The notes: generated by a model from the sequence alone, not told the origin. 64,000 nucleotides of DNA from Dehalobacter sp. DCA (GCF_000305775.1 NC_018866.1:558001-622000); one strand, 5' to 3'; shown: positions 22,922 to 32,713, numbered from the stretch's first letter. Translations and numbers: made by a program.

Positions 22922-25792
22922 CTATCGGCCCGCGTTCACGGTAGCTTTAGCTGTATCTTTAGCAGAACCGGCGGAGGTATTACCAGCATTATCACCCGCC
23001 GGAAGCTCCTGACTGGTATCCAATCCGCTGTCCACAGTAAGGCCTTCGTTATTGATGGTTGTGAGCTGATTTTCCAAGGCGTCAAGCATTCCCCTAATCT
23101 GCTTAATCTGGTCCAGTACACTTTGCAGCTCTGTTTTCGTGGGATCGGTTGCATTTGTCTGATCAGGATTCCCTGCATTATCAACAGGCGTTTCCTGCAG
23201 CGTATCCAAAGAGGGGATATAACGGCCAAAGATTTCCTTCAGTCCTTCTTCAAGCGTTTCGGTCATCGCGATCTTATCTTCATAGACGATAACCACGCGT
23301 TTCAACTCAGGAATACTGCCGCTGGTTGTGGATTGCAGATAAATCGGTTTTACAAACAGGAAATTACCGCCAATCGGCAATACCAGGAGATTTCCTTTGA
23401 GAACGCTCGATCCTTTTTGGTTCCATAACGCAAACTCTTGGGAAATTTCGGGATCCTGATCGATTCTGGACTCAACCTGGAACGGACCGTCAATCTCCAT
23501 ATTTTTGGGCATTTTGTATAAGACGAGTTTGCCGTAATTCTCACCGTCCATCCTGGCGGCGAGCCAAGCGACAAGATTATTCCGGCTGTTCGTAGAACTT
23601 GAGGCCGGGGTAAAAGGCTGCATTAGTACAAATTCTTCCTTTGTTTCCCCATAAAGTTTCATGATTACGTAATAGGGATCCACATTTTGTTCCGATGAAC
23701 CATAAATTTCCTTCGCAACGTTCCAAGCATCTTCTTTATTATAAAATACAGTGGTGTTGGTCATATGAAACGTGTTCAGCATGTCACACTGGATTTTGAA
23801 CATCGTTTCCGGATAGCGCAGGTGCGATTTTATGGAATTGTGCATTTCCGAAATACTTTTAAATACACCCGGGAAAATCCTTTGATAGGTCTGAAGAATA
23901 GGATCTTCTTTGTCGACCGCGTAGAAATCAACGGTCCCGTCGTAAGCATCGACAACGACTTTAACGGAATTGCGGATATAATTAAAATCCTGGGTGGAGT
24001 ATTTGCTGGAGTAAGGAATGCTGTTCGTTGTCGTATAGGCGTCAATGATCCATTTGATCCTGCCGTTGTCAATCACAGCATAAGGATCATTGTCATAGGT
24101 CAGAAACGGCGCCAGTTTTTTGACACGTTCCAGAACATTCCGGTACAGAAGAAGCTTGCTTTCGGAGGTCACTTCTCCGGCCAGATAAAAACGCGGGGTC
24201 ATCTGATGAAGAGACAGCATCAGTTTGTTAAAGGCAGTAAACGGGATACCTGTCTTGCCGGTATAGCTGTTCTTCGCAAAGTCATTGCCTAGGGGATAAT
24301 CAAATTCTTTGGAATTGGTGTTGACAACGACCCAGTCATTCGTCAGTTCGCCAAAGTAGATTCGCGGTTCGGTAATCTTCAGTTCCGCATAGTCTGTTTG
24401 CGGTGGCACATTGCTTACGGCAAAAGCAGGAAGCCCTTTGGTGGTGACAGCATTGGCGAACGAAGCGGTTAAGCCGAAACCATGCGTGTATTTAAACCGG
24501 GTGTTAACAAAGGTCAAGGCTTTCGGATCAAGGTCCTGAAGTGAAATTTCCCTCGCCGAGAGCATAACCTGGCGATATGTATCACCAATTTTGTAGCGGT
24601 CCACATCAATATCATTAAATTTATAGTATTGGCGTATCCCTTGTTTTTGCGTGTAGATCTGCTGCATGGGGCGGGGATCATTCAGGCGGATATTATTCAG
24701 CGTTCCGAGTTCGTTTTTTAAGTCTTGTGCAGTAACCTTCTCAACCCCGGTGTAATCCTGCTCCTTAATTTTATCCAAACCGTAGGCGTAGCGGGTCATT
24801 TGGATTTCGCTGGCAATGTACGGCGCTTCTTTTTGCAGCTCGTTCGGAACGACAACCAGGGACTGGAGCATGGTAGGAAAGATACCGGAAGTGAAAAACG
24901 AAAAGACAATCAAAAACGAGACCGGCAGGGTCAACAAACGAGAATCTTTTCGGAAAAAAGCGATAAGGGAAAACAGGAAACAGACCAGGCTCACAACGAC
25001 CAGGATTTTAAAGACTGGAAGCGAAGCGTAAATGTCGCTGTATCCGGCACCGACGACGTGGCCTCTATGCGAGTAAACGATTTCATAGGCGCTGATATAG
25101 TAGCCAAAGCCTCTCAGCGCAAAAAGAAGGGTTAAAAGAATTCCAAGATGCCTTCTGGCTGTGGGACTGATCACAACAGCATCTTTCTTCCAAAACCGGA
25201 TGGAATGGAAGCGGACGACCCCCGTCATAATATAGAAAAGTGCGGTAAACAGGGTTAAAATAAGGATTGGAGAGAAAAATGCGTTATAAATAGTCTCAAA
25301 GAAAGGAAGCTTAAACACAAAGAAACCAAGATCCTGATTAAACAGCGGGTCGGAATAATTAAAGGAAGAGGCATTCACAAAGGACAGAAAATCAAGCCAG
25401 CCGGTAAAACCGACGATGAAGCTCACTATAATACTGATCACGGCAGATAAGACAAGCAAGGAAATGGTAACCCTGCGCGGACTGACAGCAGGCGGAAGGT
25501 TGACTTCTTCGACCAGTCTGATCCTTTTACGGAATCTTTCATTGTAAAACGTTGTAAACGCATGTCTTCCCGACATCAATGTTGCGAAAATCACTAAAAA
25601 CAACATTGTTCCGTTAATGGCCTGAATAAGTACTTTGCTGAAGAACGGTGTCCAGAATAGAGTTGCGTACCCTAAGTCGGTAAACCACAGCCAGTCTTCG
25701 TAGAATCCGCTCAAGGCCGAAAGCACAGCAATAATAATGATGAGTAAAACGAGTACCTTGAGACCAGGTTTTAAAATAGATTTCCCGCGCAT
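22922..25792 (-). CDS. UPF0182 family large membrane protein
   Basis: 956 residues. The first 330 hold about seven hydrophobic spans, beginning LKVLVLLIIIIAVLSALSGFYEDWLWF with the family's WLWFTDLGY. The rest is a large soluble part with family blocks LTYDNDPYAVI, KWIIDAYTTTNSIPYS and YNKEDAWNVAKE. A Thr/Asn/Gly-rich tail closes it. The role of UPF0182 is unknown. I start at ATG 25792 because AGGAGGG is directly upstream; a frame extension of 29 codons has no such site. First gene of a probable two-gene operon with the MscS channel. Confidence 0.9.
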   Translation of the reverse strand: MRGKSILKPGLKVLVLLIIIIAVLSALSGFYEDWLWFTDLGYATLFWTPFFSKVLIQAINGTMLFLVIFATLMSGRHAFTTFYNERFRKRIRLVEEVNLPPAVSPRRVTISLLVLSAVISIIVSFIVGFTGWLDFLSFVNASSFNYSDPLFNQDLGFFVFKLPFFETIYNAFFSPILILTLFTALFYIMTGVVRFHSIRFWKKDAVVISPTARRHLGILLTLLFALRGFGYYISAYEIVYSHRGHVVGAGYSDIYASLPVFKILVVVSLVCFLFSLIAFFRKDSRLLTLPVSFLIVFSFFTSGIFPTMLQSLVVVPNELQKEAPYIASEIQMTRYAYGLDKIKEQDYTGVEKVTAQDLKNELGTLNNIRLNDPRPMQQIYTQKQGIRQYYKFNDIDVDRYKIGDTYRQVMLSAREISLQDLDPKALTFVNTRFKYTHGFGLTASFANAVTTKGLPAFAVSNVPPQTDYAELKITEPRIYFGELTNDWVVVNTNSKEFDYPLGNDFAKNSYTGKTGIPFTAFNKLMLSLHQMTPRFYLAGEVTSESKLLLYRNVLERVKKLAPFLTYDNDPYAVIDNGRIKWIIDAYTTTNSIPYSSKYSTQDFNYIRNSVKVVVDAYDGTVDFYAVDKEDPILQTYQRIFPGVFKSISEMHNSIKSHLRYPETMFKIQCDMLNTFHMTNTTVFYNKEDAWNVAKEIYGSSEQNVDPYYVIMKLYGETKEEFVLMQPFTPASSSTNSRNNLVAWLAARMDGENYGKLVLYKMPKNMEIDGPFQVESRIDQDPEISQEFALWNQKGSSVLKGNLLVLPIGGNFLFVKPIYLQSTTSGSIPELKRVVIVYEDKIAMTETLEEGLKEIFGRYIPSLDTLQETPVDNAGNPDQTNATDPTKTELQSVLDQIKQIRGMLDALENQLTTINNEGLTVDSGLDTSQELPAGDNAGNTSAGSAKDTAKATVNAGR

Positions 25793-25988
25793 ATTTCCCT
25801 CCTGAGTTAAATTGTTCAAATCACAGAAATGTATGTAAACATCTGCATATTTATTTTTTATTGTTGGCAATATATTCATAGTTTATCATAAAATTCACCT
25901 TATTGGCTTCCTGAAAATAAATTTCTGAGCTATACTTTTAATAAACATAAAAATTAAGCTAAGAATAAAACAAAAGGTTGGTGCAGTA

Positions 25989-26903
25989 ATGTATGATCTG
26001 ATTATTATCGGAGGCGGCCCTGCAGGGCTTACAGCAGCCATTTATGCGGCAAGGGGAGGATTAAAAACAGCAGTTGTCGAATCCATGATGCCGGGCGGGC
26101 AGGCAGCGGCGACGGAAAAAATTGAAAATTATCCGGGATTTCCGGAAGGGATTACCGGCTTCGATTTAATGAATGCTTTTTATAAACAAGCCATGAATCA
26201 GGGCGCCGAATTCATTTTCGAACCGGTCCTGCATCTGGATCTTCAGAAAGAAATAAAGACGGTTGTGACCGGACAGCAAACCCTCGAAGCGAAAGCGATG
26301 ATCATTGCTGCCGGATCCAAGCCGCGTTTTTTGGGCGTAGCGGGAGAAGATACCTTTCACGGACGCGGCGTATCGTATTGTGCCACTTGTGATGGGGCGT
26401 TTTATAAAGGAAAGAAAGTCGCTGTCATCGGCGGCGGAAACGCCGCGCTGGAGGAAGGTGTCTACCTGACGAAGTTTGCATCTGAAGTCTATATCGTTCA
26501 CCGCCGAAAAGAGTTCAGAGCTTCGCAGGTAGCAGCCCAAAGGGCGAAAGAAAACCCGAAAGTTAAGTTTGTCCTGGACAGTGTTGTTCAGGAGATCGCC
26601 GGTAATGATAAAGTACAAAAAATAATTCTTAAGAATGCCGGTTCCGGGGCTGTGGAAGAAATCGAGGTTGACGGTGTCTTTATTTATATCGGCACCGAAC
26701 CAAATACCAAGTTTACGTCAGAATACTTCGAAGTCGATCAATATGGGTATATTATCACAGATGCTTTGCTGAAAACAAATATTAATGGGGTCTATGCGGC
26801 CGGAGATATCCGTAATACCCCTTTGAGACAGGTTGCAACCGCAGTCGGGGATGGAGCGCTTGCGGCAGTTCAGGTTGAAAAGTATCTGGCGAAAATGGAA
26901 TAG
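25989..26903 (+). CDS. trxB: Thioredoxin reductase
   Basis: 304-residue NADPH-dependent flavoenzyme that keeps thioredoxin reduced. FAD-binding GGGPAGL at 8-14, redox pair C131-A-T-C134-D, NADPH-binding GGGNAALEEG, and C-terminal FAD motif GVYAAGDIRNTPLRQVATAVGDGALAA are all intact. Length is normal. AAAGGTTGGTGCAGTA precedes the ATG. It lies divergent from the UPF0182 gene and upstream of the LysM gene. Confidence 0.96.
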   Translation: MYDLIIIGGGPAGLTAAIYAARGGLKTAVVESMMPGGQAAATEKIENYPGFPEGITGFDLMNAFYKQAMNQGAEFIFEPVLHLDLQKEIKTVVTGQQTLEAKAMIIAAGSKPRFLGVAGEDTFHGRGVSYCATCDGAFYKGKKVAVIGGGNAALEEGVYLTKFASEVYIVHRRKEFRASQVAAQRAKENPKVKFVLDSVVQEIAGNDKVQKIILKNAGSGAVEEIEVDGVFIYIGTEPNTKFTSEYFEVDQYGYIITDALLKTNINGVYAAGDIRNTPLRQVATAVGDGALAAVQVEKYLAKME

Positions 26904-26993
26904 AAACACGTAAAAATAATCAGACAATTATTACCATGTACAGACACTTTAGCAGTGTTTCTCCATATCCTATAACAAAAAGGAGGTATGGAG

Positions 26994-27428
26994 ATGTACT
27001 TCGGAAGAAAATCCGGCTATATGAATCAGCCGCCGGCTGTAAATATGATGAATCAGCCTGATATGACCGGTATGATGAATCAGCCTGAGATGACTGGTAT
27101 GATGAACCAGCAGGATATGATGGGCATGATGAACCCGGAAATGATGTCTCAGTATGAACAGATGGGTCCTGAAGGCATGTATGCGGAGCAGACGCAGTCA
27201 GGGTATACCTGCGATCCATGCGATCCATGCGGCTGTACACCTTATTATGAACACATGGAGGTTCATAAGCCGCTGCCGGAAGTTTATGTCGTTCAAAAAG
27301 GGGATACCGTTTACAAAATCGCGCAGAGATATGGACTGGATTGGCGTGAACTTGCTGGGTATAACCATTTAGGCAATCCCGATCTTATCTATCCCGGTGA
27401 AAGACTTTTTATTCCTCCCAGATATTAA
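26994..27428 (+). CDS. LysM protein with Met-rich repeat region (spore-coat-like)
   Basis: 144 residues. The first 60 contain a Met/Gln/Pro-rich repeat in which units of the form MMNQPDMTG and MMNQPEMTG recur four or five times. A short cysteine cluster follows (CDPCDPCGC), then one LysM domain (about 98-143: YVVQKGDTVYKIAQRYGLDWRELAGYN...LIYPGERLFIPP), which binds peptidoglycan. The layout recalls SafA-type spore coat proteins, but this is inference. AAAGGAGGT lies 6 nt before ATG 26994; the ATG six bases earlier touches that site. Monocistronic, followed by a terminator. Confidence 0.75.
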   Translation: MYFGRKSGYMNQPPAVNMMNQPDMTGMMNQPEMTGMMNQQDMMGMMNPEMMSQYEQMGPEGMYAEQTQSGYTCDPCDPCGCTPYYEHMEVHKPLPEVYVVQKGDTVYKIAQRYGLDWRELAGYNHLGNPDLIYPGERLFIPPRY

Positions 27429-27467
27429 GTGAATCATGTTCCCGCGTCAGGTGCGGAGGACAAAACC

Positions 27468-27526
27468 GGCAGCCGGATACACATTCAGGGTTCTTAAGGT
27501 GCACACATTCCGGCTGCCGTCTTTCT
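27468..27526 (+). terminator. Terminator after the LysM gene
   Basis: GGCAGCCGG (27468-27476) pairs with CCGGCTGCC (27510-27518) across a 33-nt loop, followed by GTCTTTCTC. The stem is strong and the T tract interrupted. Confidence 0.65.
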
Positions 27527-27593
27527 CATAAATTTTCAAGCGAATGCCGATAAATATGGGCATTTTTAATCATTATGATGAATGGTGGATGAA

Positions 27594-28193
27594 ATGAATA
27601 CGACATATAAGGAAGAATTCAAAGTTTTTTATGTAACCTATTTGCTTGTCCTGATCAATGTGGTTGTTTTTCTTGTCATGGAGCTGGCCGGGGGGACGCA
27701 AAACCCATATGTCCTGATCTTTTTCGGGGCTAAAATGAATACATTGATCGATGCAGGGCAATACTGGCGTCTTTTGACCAGTATGTTCATACATATCGGT
27801 TTTACCCACCTTCTGTTCAACGTGTACGCACTGATTGTTCTGGGAAAATTAGCCGAGAGATTGTTTGGCCATGGCCGCTTTTTGCTGATTTACCTGTTCA
27901 GCGGTCTGGCCGGGTCACTTATCAGTTATCTCTGGGGACCCGAATTGTCGGCAGGTGCCTCCGGAGCGATATTCGGCCTGCTGGGGGCAATTATCATTTA
28001 TGGCTGCAGAAAACCAGCGTTTTGGAGAACGGGTCTGATTACCAATCTTGCAATCGTGCTCGGTATTAACTTGGTCTTTGGTGTTGTTTTTTCAGGTATC
28101 GATAATTTCGCTCATTTAGGCGGACTTTTTGGCGGCGCTGTCAGCAGTGCGCTTCTCCTTTTCTTGCAGCGTCAAAGACAAAATTTACAATGA
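27594..28193 (+). CDS. Rhomboid family intramembrane serine protease
   Basis: 199 residues with six membrane spans. The catalytic serine lies in GASGAIFGLLGA and the partner histidine in NFAHLGGLFGGAVSS; loop 1 has QYWRLLTSMFIHIGFTHLLFNVYAL, the WR motif and histidine cluster of the family. It would cleave membrane-spanning segments of substrate proteins. ATG 27594 is preceded by GGTGG; an ATG four codons earlier is possible. A large hairpin follows at 28226-28292. Confidence 0.92.
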   Translation: MNTTYKEEFKVFYVTYLLVLINVVVFLVMELAGGTQNPYVLIFFGAKMNTLIDAGQYWRLLTSMFIHIGFTHLLFNVYALIVLGKLAERLFGHGRFLLIYLFSGLAGSLISYLWGPELSAGASGAIFGLLGAIIIYGCRKPAFWRTGLITNLAIVLGINLVFGVVFSGIDNFAHLGGLFGGAVSSALLLFLQRQRQNLQ

Positions 28194-28225
28194 ATGCTTT
28201 CGTTTAATTGGGGGAGAATAGATTC

Positions 28226-28302
28226 AAGCTCACAGATCTTAGCAAGGTGGTTTTTATTTAATTGCCATCGATAGTTAAGATTATGTGAGCTTTTGATGTT
28301 TT
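28226..28302 (+). other. Large hairpin between the rhomboid gene and spoVD
   Basis: AAGCTCACA (28226-28234) pairs with TGTGAGCTT (28284-28292), and just inside, ATCTTA pairs with TAAGAT, giving about 15 bp around a roughly 35-nt loop. TTGATGTTTT follows. It may end rhomboid transcription or act as a leader structure for spoVD; it matches no riboswitch I recognise. Confidence 0.5.
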
Positions 28303-28371
28303 GGATCTTATCAACTTGAAAACATATGGTAAAATAGAAGCAGAGCATCATGACAGGAAAGGAACAACACC

Positions 28372-30399
28372 GTGAAAAAAACGAAGCAGTATTTTTACCG
28401 GGAGTGGGTTATCTATGGCCTGCTCATCGGTTTGAGCGTCTTAATATTAGGAAGACTGTTTTACCTCCAGGTTATCAATTCCGCAGAGTTAAAGGCCAGA
28501 GGTGCAGATTTCCAGGCGATAAGACAGACCATGCTTTATGAGCGGGGAGCCATTATGGATGCACAGGGCAATGTGCTGGCGAAAAGTGTGCCGGTGAAGG
28601 ATGTCTATGCCGATCCGAGAATGCTGGATAAATCCATTGCCAAGGATAAAACGCTGACAAGCGAGCAAATATTACAAAAAAAAGAGAAAATCGCTGAAAA
28701 TATTGCGGCCATTTTGGGGGAAGATAAAAATGATATTCTTACCCTGCTGCGAAAAGACTTGGCATGGGTCAGCTTGAAACGGCAGGTAGATATCAGTACG
28801 GCGGAAAAAATTAAAGAACTTGATATTCAAGGGATCGGCTTCAGTGATAATTATAAAAGAAGCTATCCGGCAGGGGAGATGGGAGCGGCTATACTTGGCA
28901 TCGTCAATATGGCTGGAGACGGGGTTGAAGGTCTGGAGTATTCCTACAACGCCGAGCTTAAAGGGGAAGCAAATTTAGAGAATCCGGCAGAAACGGATCA
29001 AAACAATGAGATTCAGGATAATGTACAGTCAGGGGACAATTTAACCCTGACCCTCGATTCCACCATTCAGCATCTCATTGAACACGAGCTGGATGATATT
29101 GTGGCAGAAACCAAGCCACAGAGAGCGGTTATCCTGGCCATGGATCCCAAGACCGGCAAAATACTCGGTATGGGCTCCAGACCGTCCTATGATCCGAGCA
29201 ATTATGCCTCCACCAAACCGGATCAAAGGAAAAACCTGGCCATCAGCATGATTTATGAACCCGGGTCCACGTTTAAAATCATCACCGGATCGGCAGCACT
29301 CGAAGAAAATGCCATTAATACGACCCAGCTCTTCAAAGATCCAGGCTATTGGGTTGTCGGGGGCCGCAGGATCACAAACTGGGATTCCGACAGAAAGGCG
29401 CATGGCAACATTACTTTCGTCGATGGCATGAAGCTGTCTTCCAACGTTGTACTTGCCCAGGTCGGACAAAAACTAGGCAGAGACCTATTCTATACATACT
29501 TAAAGTCTTTTGGCTTCGGAAGTCTGACAGATATTGATATTTCCGGTGAAGAAAGAGGCCTATTGATTGACAAGAGCAGGGTCAAAAGCCTTGAACTGGC
29601 GACCATGTCGTTCGGTCAGGCCAACCTTGTCACCCCGATCCAGCTCTTAACGGCAATCTGTGCGGTGGCCAACGGAGGCCAGCTCATGCAGCCGTATATT
29701 GTAGAAAACATTAAGAATAAGGACGGGGAGATCGTCAGTAAAACCCAGCCGAAGGTTGTCCGTCAGGTTATTTCCAAGACAACCAGCAAGACCATGAGCG
29801 ATATCCTCGTGAGTGTCGTAGACAGCGGTACCGGAAGCCGGGCTAAAATTTCCGGTATCAAAGTTGCCGGCAAAACGGGAACAGCCCAGAAAATTGATCC
29901 TGAAACCGGGAAGTACTCGGATACCGATTATATCGTCTCTTTTGTCGGCTATGCTCCGGCCAACGATCCAAAGATAGCCGTACTGGTAGTTATTGATACC
30001 CCACATGCACCGGTCATCCAGGGGGGAACACTCGGTGGACCGCGCGTTAAAAATATTATCGAGGGCACTTTACAATATTATGGCGTGCCGGTTTCCGCTG
30101 AGACCCCGAGTGATCTTACCAAGGTTGACCCTGACGTTCTGGCGGAGCAAGCAGCCGCTAAAAACGGTAATACGGCAGCAGACAAGAACAATACTCCTGC
30201 CAGACAGGCCGGGGAAGGCGAAGTCCTTGTACCTGATCTAAAAGGATTGACCATCAGACAAGCCGGCGAATTACTAGGAAAACTGGATTTGCGCTATGAA
30301 TTCGGCGGCAGCGGGCTCGCCTATAAACAGTCACCGGAGGCCGGCAAAGTTGTCAATCGGGGAGATACGATCGAAGTTCTGTTTGGGACAGGTAAGTAG
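28372..30399 (+). CDS. spoVD: Stage V sporulation protein D (class B penicillin-binding protein)
   Basis: 675 residues: cytoplasmic tail and one membrane span (about 14-35), PBP dimerisation domain (RGAIMDAQGNVLAKSVP...), transpeptidase domain with active-site S-T-F-K near residue 300 (YEPGSTFKII), S-S-N and K-T-G (KVAGKTGTAQ), then a Thr/Ala-rich linker and one C-terminal PASTA domain (about 615-675). The single PASTA is typical of SpoVD, which makes spore-cortex peptidoglycan in the mother cell, rather than of vegetative PBP2x, which has two. GTG start after AAAGGA. It stands apart from the usual division cluster (mraW-ftsL-pbpB-spoVD), and murE does not follow it. Confidence 0.9.
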   Translation: MKKTKQYFYREWVIYGLLIGLSVLILGRLFYLQVINSAELKARGADFQAIRQTMLYERGAIMDAQGNVLAKSVPVKDVYADPRMLDKSIAKDKTLTSEQILQKKEKIAENIAAILGEDKNDILTLLRKDLAWVSLKRQVDISTAEKIKELDIQGIGFSDNYKRSYPAGEMGAAILGIVNMAGDGVEGLEYSYNAELKGEANLENPAETDQNNEIQDNVQSGDNLTLTLDSTIQHLIEHELDDIVAETKPQRAVILAMDPKTGKILGMGSRPSYDPSNYASTKPDQRKNLAISMIYEPGSTFKIITGSAALEENAINTTQLFKDPGYWVVGGRRITNWDSDRKAHGNITFVDGMKLSSNVVLAQVGQKLGRDLFYTYLKSFGFGSLTDIDISGEERGLLIDKSRVKSLELATMSFGQANLVTPIQLLTAICAVANGGQLMQPYIVENIKNKDGEIVSKTQPKVVRQVISKTTSKTMSDILVSVVDSGTGSRAKISGIKVAGKTGTAQKIDPETGKYSDTDYIVSFVGYAPANDPKIAVLVVIDTPHAPVIQGGTLGGPRVKNIIEGTLQYYGVPVSAETPSDLTKVDPDVLAEQAAAKNGNTAADKNNTPARQAGEGEVLVPDLKGLTIRQAGELLGKLDLRYEFGGSGLAYKQSPEAGKVVNRGDTIEVLFGTGK

Positions 30400-30443
30400 C
30401 TTCGATTGAGGGATAACAGGGTACTAAGGAAAGGAGGATGCAC

Positions 30444-31496
30444 GTGTTAAGGAACTCCTTCGAGCTTGCGCGGGAACTTACCTGTTCGTTAACGGAAATG
30501 ACAGGTGTTTCCGGGTATGAACAGGGCTTAAAAACAACACTTCAGGATATTTTTGTGCCACTATCGACAGAGACTTTCTCTGATTTTATCGGCAATTTCT
30601 ATGCGGTTAAAAAAGGAGAACACAGCGGGAAACATTCCGTAATGCTTGCTGCCCATATCGACGAGATCGGATTGATGATCACCCATATTGATGAAAGAGG
30701 ATTTTTACACTTTGTCACGCTCGGCGGAATTGACCAGAGAACCTTGCTTTACCAGGAAATCCTGGTACACGGAAAGGAAGAGCTGCGGGGCGTAGTTTGC
30801 CTGGGATCTTCCCACAAGGACAGCAAAAAACAGCAGACCCTCGATATAGAGGATCTGGTGATCGATATCGGTTTTAATGATGCAGCGGCAGTTCAAATGG
30901 TCAAACCGGGAGATATCGCCAGCATCAAAAGATGCCCACTGCATCTGCTCAACGACAGAATATCCGGCAAAGCGCTTGACGACAGAGCTGGAGTCGCAGT
31001 ACTGGCTGTATGCCTGAACGAACTGATGGGTATGAAACATCAGCATGATGTGGTAGCGGTCGCTACGGTTCAGGAAGAAGTGGGTTTAAGAGGAGGGCTT
31101 ACCAGCTCAGAGCGACTTCTGCCGTCGCTGGCAGTTGCCGTTGATGTGACGCATGCCCAAACGCTGGATACCAAAAGTCAGGTTTCCGCTGAACTGGCGA
31201 AAGGACCGGTGATCAGTCTCGGTCCGAATATCCATCCCTGGGTCTACGCCAGGCTCTCCGACAGTGCACAGCAGAACAGGATTGCCTGTCAGCGGCAGGC
31301 GGTCCCCGGGGCAACAGGCACCGATGCCAGAGTAATTCAGCTGACCGGTTATGGTATACCGACCGGGCTGGTCTCCATACCTCTCCGGTATATGCATACG
31401 TCCGTCGAGACGGCCTCGCTGCAGGATATTGTTGAATGCGGCAAGCTGCTGGCGTATTTCATTGCGTCGTTGCCGGAAGAATTGGAGGAACTCTAA
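30444..31496 (+). CDS. M42 family aminopeptidase, first of three
   Basis: 350 residues. M42 (glutamyl aminopeptidase/CelM) zinc ligands and catalytic residues: AAHIDEIGLMI (His), DDRAG (Asp), QEEVGLRGG (Glu-Glu), AVDVTHA (Asp) and a late MHTSVE histidine. These enzymes trim N-terminal residues from peptides in the cytoplasm as large tetrahedral complexes. GTG 30444 is used: AAAGGAGG is 6 nt upstream, and the ATG six bases earlier overlaps it. Next gene begins one base after this stop. All key residues are present. Confidence 0.88.
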   Translation: MLRNSFELARELTCSLTEMTGVSGYEQGLKTTLQDIFVPLSTETFSDFIGNFYAVKKGEHSGKHSVMLAAHIDEIGLMITHIDERGFLHFVTLGGIDQRTLLYQEILVHGKEELRGVVCLGSSHKDSKKQQTLDIEDLVIDIGFNDAAAVQMVKPGDIASIKRCPLHLLNDRISGKALDDRAGVAVLAVCLNELMGMKHQHDVVAVATVQEEVGLRGGLTSSERLLPSLAVAVDVTHAQTLDTKSQVSAELAKGPVISLGPNIHPWVYARLSDSAQQNRIACQRQAVPGATGTDARVIQLTGYGIPTGLVSIPLRYMHTSVETASLQDIVECGKLLAYFIASLPEELEEL

Positions 31497-31497
31497 C

Positions 31498-32553
31498 ATG
31501 CTGTTAAAAGAATTATCTGAACTTAACGGCGTATCCGGTAATGAAAAGACTGTCAGGGATTTTATTCTGGAACATCTTAAATACCGACTCCAGGAAAAGT
31601 TAAATTCCTGCAGGACGGATCAAATCGGAAATCTACTGATAGAGAAAAAAGGGATTGAAAAAGGTTCCGGTGAAAAAATGCCAAAAGTCCTGGTTTGTGC
31701 CCATATGGATGAAATCGGCCTGATGGTTACGGAAATTACTGCGGATGGCTATCTGAAGTTTCAGACTGTCGGCGGTATTGAACCGGGGATCCTGATAGCT
31801 AAGACTGTCGTATTCAGCGGCGGTCTGCAGGGCGTCATCGGTTTGAAAGCTGTTCATTTACAGAAAACGGAGGAAAGAAAAAAAATCCCAGATGTTGAGG
31901 ATCTCTACATCGATATCGGGGCATCCTCGAAGGCAGAAGCAGAGAACGTTGTGAAGCTGGGCGATTACGTCACATTCCCAACAATATTTGAAGAGATTGG
32001 TTCAGGACTGTACAAAGGAAAAGCTCTTGATGACAGGGTGGGCTGTGCGGCGATCATGGAGCTCTTAGAACAGGATTATCCTTGTGATCTGACAGCCGTA
32101 TTCACAGTACAGGAGGAGGTCGGCCTGCGCGGATCGAAAGTGGTAAGCAATTATCTTCAGGCTGATCTGGCACTGGTTGTTGAGGCGACACGCGCTGCTG
32201 ATTTTACTGAATCCGAACGGGAAAACTGGATTGTCACACTAGGAAACGGTCCGGCCTGTTCGCTGATGGATTCCGCAACCGTCTATAAACCTGGACTCGT
32301 CCAAAAAGTGATGGCTGCAGCTGCAAAAAATAATATTCCGCTCCAATTCAGACAAGGGGCTGCCGCGGCCAATGATGCAGGAAATATCCATCAGGCCGGT
32401 ATCGGCATACCTACGATTACACTCAGTGTACCCTGCCGGAATATTCATACCATGAGCTCCATCATTTCAAAGAATGATTATCAGCACTGCGTGCGGCTTC
32501 TTCAATGCATTTTAAATGACATTCACGATTTCTTAAATCTTAATATTTCTTAA
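31498..32553 (+). CDS. M42 family aminopeptidase, second of three
   Basis: 351 residues, same architecture: SELNGVSGNEKTVRDFI start, CAHMDEIGLMVT, ALDDRVGCAAIMELL, VQEEVGLRGSKV, VVEATRAADF and IHTMSS. AttGGAGGAAct lies before the ATG (31498), which begins one base after the first gene's stop, so the pair is surely co-translated. Relative to the first gene the acidic residue after VVE changes from D to E (AVDVTHA against VVEATRA), as seen among M42 members. Copy B of the dispersed palindrome begins 3 nt after its stop. Confidence 0.88.
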   Translation: MLLKELSELNGVSGNEKTVRDFILEHLKYRLQEKLNSCRTDQIGNLLIEKKGIEKGSGEKMPKVLVCAHMDEIGLMVTEITADGYLKFQTVGGIEPGILIAKTVVFSGGLQGVIGLKAVHLQKTEERKKIPDVEDLYIDIGASSKAEAENVVKLGDYVTFPTIFEEIGSGLYKGKALDDRVGCAAIMELLEQDYPCDLTAVFTVQEEVGLRGSKVVSNYLQADLALVVEATRAADFTESERENWIVTLGNGPACSLMDSATVYKPGLVQKVMAAAAKNNIPLQFRQGAAAANDAGNIHQAGIGIPTITLSVPCRNIHTMSSIISKNDYQHCVRLLQCILNDIHDFLNLNIS

Positions 32554-32556
32554 CAT

Positions 32557-32713
32557 AGTCCGAGGGCCACAGTTCGGCGAAAAGCGAAGCTGGATGCGGA
32601 GCGCGGCTTTTTGACGGCCACGGATGGCCTAATGTCGCGATGCCATGGATGGCAAGGAGCGACGCGCCAAGGATGGCACAAGAGCCGAAAAGCGGTATTG
32701 TGGACCTCAGACT
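32557..32713 (-). repeat. Dispersed palindromic element, copy B (long form, inverted)
   Basis: On the minus strand it begins AGTCTGAGGTCCACAATACC and its core (GCGTCGCTCC...CCATCCATGGC...GGCCATCCGTGGCC) matches copy A base for base over more than 50 nt. The outer arms pair with a few G-T wobbles. It starts 3 nt after the stop of the second M42 gene and lies between two co-directed M42 genes, in the opposite orientation to copy A. Confidence 0.87.

Noticed and set aside
28226-28302. Large hairpin before spoVD as a known riboswitch
   Set aside because: No conserved aptamer motif (c-di-GMP, SAM, T-box or glycine) is recognisable, so it is listed only as a hairpin.
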